Assembly: GCA_030432595.1 (NCBI GenBank)
Contig: JAUIGU010000041.1
Location: 1-33,813, forward strand
DNA: 33,813 nt
Source: Phycisphaerae bacterium
Lineage (GTDB): Bacteria > Planctomycetota > Phycisphaerae > Phycisphaerales > Phycisphaeraceae
Direction of reading: 5' to 3'
The notes under the pieces were generated by a model that saw nothing but the letters and a program-made list of their open reading frames with translations, was not told the origin of the DNA and did no database searches. Made by a program: the position numbers and the translations under genes. Shown here one piece after another: positions 31,458 through 33,813 of this stretch (the stretch's first letter is position 1; every line of letters starts with the position of its first letter).

Positions 31458-32018
31458 TCACCACACCGACCACGGCGGTTGCCAGCCCAGCAGGTGCTCG
31501 GCGCCCGCGAGCGCGGCGCCCACGGCGATGCCGACCGCGAACGGAACCGTCACGGTCTCGGGGTCGCGTGCGTCCGGCAGGTCGGGTTTGACCCGCGCCG
31601 AGGCCATCACCGCCGCACCGATCACCCGCGCCAGCGTCTGCTTGACGATCCCCCGCCGAAACATCACGAAAAACGCCAGCAGCACCGCGACCAGCAGCGC
31701 ATAAACCGCCGCGTCCAACACCGCCGTCCAAGACGCGAGCCACGCCCCGACCGCGCCCATGAGTTTCATGTCCCCGCCGCCCAGCCCGCCCATCAGCACC
31801 AGCGCCAAGGCGGGCACCAGGCCCGCGAGCAGGCCAACGGCACTGTCGCCCAACGGTTGCCAGCTTTGTAACGCCAACCACCCGGCCGCGGCCCAGTAGA
31901 CCAAGCCGCCAACCATCGCCGGGTAAGTCAGCGCGTTGGGCACCCGCCCCTGTCGGACATCAAACCACGCGGCGATCAACCCCAACAGGATCAGCGCGAC
32001 CATCGGCGCGATCGTCAT
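31458..32018 (-). CDS. cpaA: Prepilin peptidase, A24 family (CpaA/TadV-like, 186 aa)
   Basis: Polytopic membrane aspartyl protease that cleaves the leader of Flp/Tad pilins. Both catalytic aspartates are present: Asp20 in AWFDVRQGRVPN and Asp83 in GGGDMKLMGAVGAW (GxGD motif). The short length and lack of the N-terminal cysteine-rich methyltransferase domain fit CpaA/TadV rather than PilD. There are about six hydrophobic segments. Its likely substrates are the two small pilin-like proteins encoded just upstream on the same strand. It follows the 95-aa gene by 36 nt, so co-transcription is likely. Confidence 0.9.
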   Translation of the reverse strand: MTIAPMVALILLGLIAAWFDVRQGRVPNALTYPAMVGGLVYWAAAGWLALQSWQPLGDSAVGLLAGLVPALALVLMGGLGGGDMKLMGAVGAWLASWTAVLDAAVYALLVAVLLAFFVMFRRGIVKQTLARVIGAAVMASARVKPDLPDARDPETVTVPFAVGIAVGAALAGAEHLLGWQPPWSVW

Positions 32019-32054
32019 CCGGTTACACCCCTGGAGGGCCCACGCACAAGCAGA

Positions 32055-32342
32055 TTAATCCGAGCCGCCGGAATCGCTGGCAGTCGAAGGCGTGTCCAAA
32101 TCGGTGTTGATCGGGTCGTCACCGTCGGCCACCACGGCATCCCACTCGCCCTTCGCCCAGCCGCTGATCCGGTCTCGGAACACGATCAACAGGCCCAGCA
32201 GCGGAAGCACGATCACCGCGACAATCAGCAGCTTCTCCAGGCCCTCGGCCCCGCGCTCGTCGCGGTGAAGCCTGCGGAGGACTTGTTTCGTCGCGTTCGC
32301 GGTCTGGCGGACGTTTCGGGTAATCGGGGTGATGAGATTCAT
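32055..32342 (-). CDS. Flp/Tad pilin-like protein (95 aa)
   Basis: Small protein with a class III (Tad-type) prepilin signal: a basic leader of about 31 residues ending RDERG, then AEGLEKLLIVAVIVLPLLGLL. Cleavage after Gly31 would put Glu36 at +5, as in Flp pilins and TadE/F pseudopilins. After the single hydrophobic helix comes a short acidic, Asp/Ser/Thr-rich tail (66-95). It lacks the Glu-Tyr pair common in major Flp pilins (here Glu-Lys), so it may be a major pilin variant or a minor pseudopilin. The start ATG at 32342 has AGGA about 9 nt upstream. It sits between the other small pilin gene and the prepilin peptidase. Confidence 0.8.
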   Translation of the reverse strand: MNLITPITRNVRQTANATKQVLRRLHRDERGAEGLEKLLIVAVIVLPLLGLLIVFRDRISGWAKGEWDAVVADGDDPINTDLDTPSTASDSGGSD

Positions 32343-32470
32343 GGTCGGGGTCCTCGGGGAGCGTCACACTCCAGGGTTCGGTTCGCTCTCCCTCTCGATC
32401 CACGCCCGTCGCCGGGAGCGATGGGCACTTGGCTCTATTCCATCGACCATTCGGTCGCATCGTGGGCGGG

Positions 32471-32692
32471 TCACGGCATCGGCATCGCGTTGAGCGTGAC
32501 GATCATCTGGTAGTGCTGGGCCAGCGCTTCGAGCGCCAGGCGGATCAGCACGACGCTGGGGAGCACGAACGCCGCCAGCAGCAGCACGAACTCCAAGCCC
32601 GTCGCCCCGCGGTCCTGCCGCCACGCCGCCCGCAGCCGACGGACACTCCGCCGAACCCGAGCCGACAACCGCAGGTCAACTAGCCCCGCCAT
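32471..32692 (-). CDS. Small TadE/Flp-like pseudopilin (73 aa)
   Basis: Basic leader of 29 residues (many Arg) ending QDRG, then ATGLEFVLLLAAFVLPSVVLI: a Tad-type prepilin cleavage site after Gly29 with Glu34 at +5. GLEFVLLL resembles TadE/TadF proteins. At 73 residues it is far shorter than typical TadE (about 130-200), so only the leader, the helix and about 20 further residues are present. It may be a minimal pseudopilin or a TadE that lost its outer part. It lies between the cpaF gene and the 95-aa pilin gene on the minus strand. The 128 bp between it and the next gene contain nothing I recognise. Confidence 0.72.
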   Translation of the reverse strand: MAGLVDLRLSARVRRSVRRLRAAWRQDRGATGLEFVLLLAAFVLPSVVLIRLALEALAQHYQMIVTLNAMPMP

Positions 32693-32772
32693 CAGTCCAT
32701 TTTACCCGATCCGGCGCACGAAACCAACGAAAGCGTCCCTCGGCCGGGAGAAGGCACCTTGCCCCACGTTCA

Positions 32773-32840
32773 GAGCCGGGAGCGTCAGCGACCGGTCGTC
32801 GTGTCCGATCAGACAGTCCGGTCGCTGACGCTCCCGGCTC
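32773..32840. repeat. Perfect 23-bp inverted repeat downstream of cpaF (type C)
   Basis: Bases 32773-32795 and 32818-32840 are exact reverse complements, with a 22-nt spacer. The repeat begins 15 nt after the cpaF stop on the minus strand and lies 81 nt before the pseudopilin start. It is a strong potential hairpin with no T tract on either side. It could reduce read-through from cpaF into the pilin genes, stabilise the cpaF mRNA 3' end, or simply be a dispersed repeat. Confidence 0.85.
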
Positions 32841-32855
32841 CGACGGACACGAAAC

Positions 32856-33813
32856 TCAGCCCGGGTCTGCCAGCCCGAAGACCCCGGCCGTGAGGGCCGT
32901 GGACCGCTTCGCGTGCTCGTGCTGGAGCCGGCCCGCCATGGTGGAGGTCTCGCCGGTCCAGCCCAGGGTCATGGTTTTTTCGCCGTCCGCGTCGTCCACC
33001 TGCGGGGCGAACAGGTCGCGGGTCTGGTAGTAGCCGTGGTCGCCCAGGGGCAGAACCTCGGTGATCTGCGTGACCAACCGCCGGCCGCCGATCTGCCGGG
33101 ACATCTGCACGATCAGGTCGATCGCCGACGACGCCTGGGCCCGCAGCGCCGACAGCGGCAGCTCGACCTCGGACATCAGGGCCATGGTCTCGAGCCGGTT
33201 GAGCGCGTCCTGGGGCGAGTTGGCGTGGAGCGTGCCCATCGATCCGCCGTGCCCGGAGGTCATGGCCTGGATCATCTCCAGCGCCTCGCCGCCGCGCACC
33301 TCGCCGATGATGATCCGGTCGGGCCGCAGCCGCAGCGACGAGCGGAACAGCTCGCGGATGCCCACGGCGCCGCGTCCGAACCGGTCCGCCGATTTGGACT
33401 CCAGCGAGATCACATGATCCTGCTGCAACTGCAGTTCGGCCGAGTCTTCGATGACGACCAGCCGCTGGTCGCGCGGGATCAGGGCCGACAGCGCGTTGAG
33501 CAAGGACGTCTTCCCCGAGCTGGTGCCGCCGGCCACGAGGATGTTGCGCTCGGCGAGCACCGCGATCTCGAGGAACTCCCGCGCGGCCGGCGTGAACGTT
33601 CCCAACTCCTGCAGCCAGTCCAGGTCGAGCATCGACTTGGAGAACTTGCGGATGCTCATCACCGTGCCCTTGCGGGCGCACGGGGCCTTGGCGACGTGGA
33701 CGCGCGACCCGTCGGGCAGGCGGGCGTCGACCAACGCCTGATCGTCGGCCAGGCTCTTGCCGGTGTATTGCAGGATGTTGTTGATCGCGGCCTCGTAGAG
33801 CTCGGCGTCGGCA
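32856..33813 (-). CDS. cpaF: Tad secretion ATPase CpaF/TadA, N-terminus beyond window (318+ aa)
   Basis: Hexameric ATPase of the type II/IV secretion superfamily that powers Tad pilus assembly. The frame is open to the right edge, so the N-terminus is missing. Visible in order: VDARLPDGSRVHVA (a typical CpaF segment), Walker A GGTSSGKTSLLNAL, the Asp box VVIEDSAELQL, Walker B RPDRIIIGEVRGGEAL and the His box GTLHANSP. The C-terminal ~60 residues (TMAGRLQHEHAKRS onward) are the usual variable end. It would be the first of the visible Tad genes, ahead of the two small pilins and the prepilin peptidase. The rest of the Tad machinery (TadB, TadC, CpaB, CpaC, CpaE) would be expected to the right. 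Confidence 0.93.
   Translation of the reverse strand, partial: ADAELYEAAINNILQYTGKSLADDQALVDARLPDGSRVHVAKAPCARKGTVMSIRKFSKSMLDLDWLQELGTFTPAAREFLEIAVLAERNILVAGGTSSGKTSLLNALSALIPRDQRLVVIEDSAELQLQQDHVISLESKSADRFGRGAVGIRELFRSSLRLRPDRIIIGEVRGGEALEMIQAMTSGHGGSMGTLHANSPQDALNRLETMALMSEVELPLSALRAQASSAIDLIVQMSRQIGGRRLVTQITEVLPLGDHGYYQTRDLFAPQVDDADGEKTMTLGWTGETSTMAGRLQHEHAKRSTALTAGVFGLADPG

Noticed and set aside
1-33813. tRNA, rRNA, CRISPR arrays, insertion sequences, prophage or defence genes
   Set aside because: I looked for T-loop and anticodon patterns, regularly spaced repeats, DDE or tyrosine recombinase motifs and phage genes and saw none. Faint or divergent cases could be missed without tools.

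Overview
The window reads as chromosomal DNA of a high-GC planctomycete, most likely of the Phycisphaerae. The main evidence is a pair of secreted SGNH hydrolases whose N-termini carry the planctomycete LEPR-XLL type motif (LEPRKLF at 12571-10757, a LEER variant at 15244-12758), followed by Pro/Glu linkers and FG-GAP/VCBS-like repeats. There are no rRNA or tRNA genes, no CRISPR array and no recognisable transposase. I count 24 protein genes, one of them cut by the right edge.

Layout. (1) 121-8250, minus strand: a compact fatty-acid degradation operon read as alpha/beta hydrolase, acyl-CoA synthetase, thiolase, fused hydratase/3-hydroxyacyl-CoA dehydrogenase and acyl-CoA dehydrogenase. Junctions are from 4-nt overlaps to 36-nt gaps, and an intrinsic terminator closes the operon at 121-156. 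(2) 8676-10676: queC (minus) divergent from a von Willebrand A protein (plus). (3) 10757-15244: two tandem SGNH hydrolases; the second contains three near-identical ~400-bp repeat copies. (4) 15480-19092: a metallo-beta-lactamase-fold hydrolase (plus), a secreted endonuclease/exonuclease/phosphatase-fold protein and an AsnB-type asparagine synthetase (both minus). (5) 19093-25646: aspS, ribE, an RsbU-like phosphatase, a DUF192 lipoprotein, gluQRS and purN. (6) 25741-27213: a Tat-exported PhoX/DUF839 protein. (7) 27257-29268: a c-di-GMP module of a PilZ protein and a REC-GGDEF-HD protein. (8) 29496-31346: an iron-type ABC permease with two fused membrane domains. (9) 31458-33813: part of a Tad/Flp pilus locus (CpaF ATPase, two very small pilin-like proteins, prepilin peptidase), minus strand.

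How genes fit together. The fad operon encodes the activation step and all the chain-shortening steps of beta-oxidation. queC, aspS and gluQRS all bear on tRNA-Asp: QueC makes the queuosine precursor, AspRS charges the tRNA, and GluQRS-type enzymes glutamylate queuosine on it. The GGDEF/PilZ pair could control surface behaviour such as the nearby Tad pilus, but that link is inference.

The most unusual content is between genes. Several gaps hold long inverted repeats built like REP doublets (1-52, 21920-22012, 31359-31456, 32773-32840), mostly at gene 3' ends. In two of them the arms differ by base-pair swaps that keep each arm's own hairpin. A further element at 19097-19256 consists of two inverted arrays of a G-rich heptad with a lower-GC loop between them, directly upstream of asnB. 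I did not see a clearly new multi-gene system such as a defence island or biosynthetic cluster.
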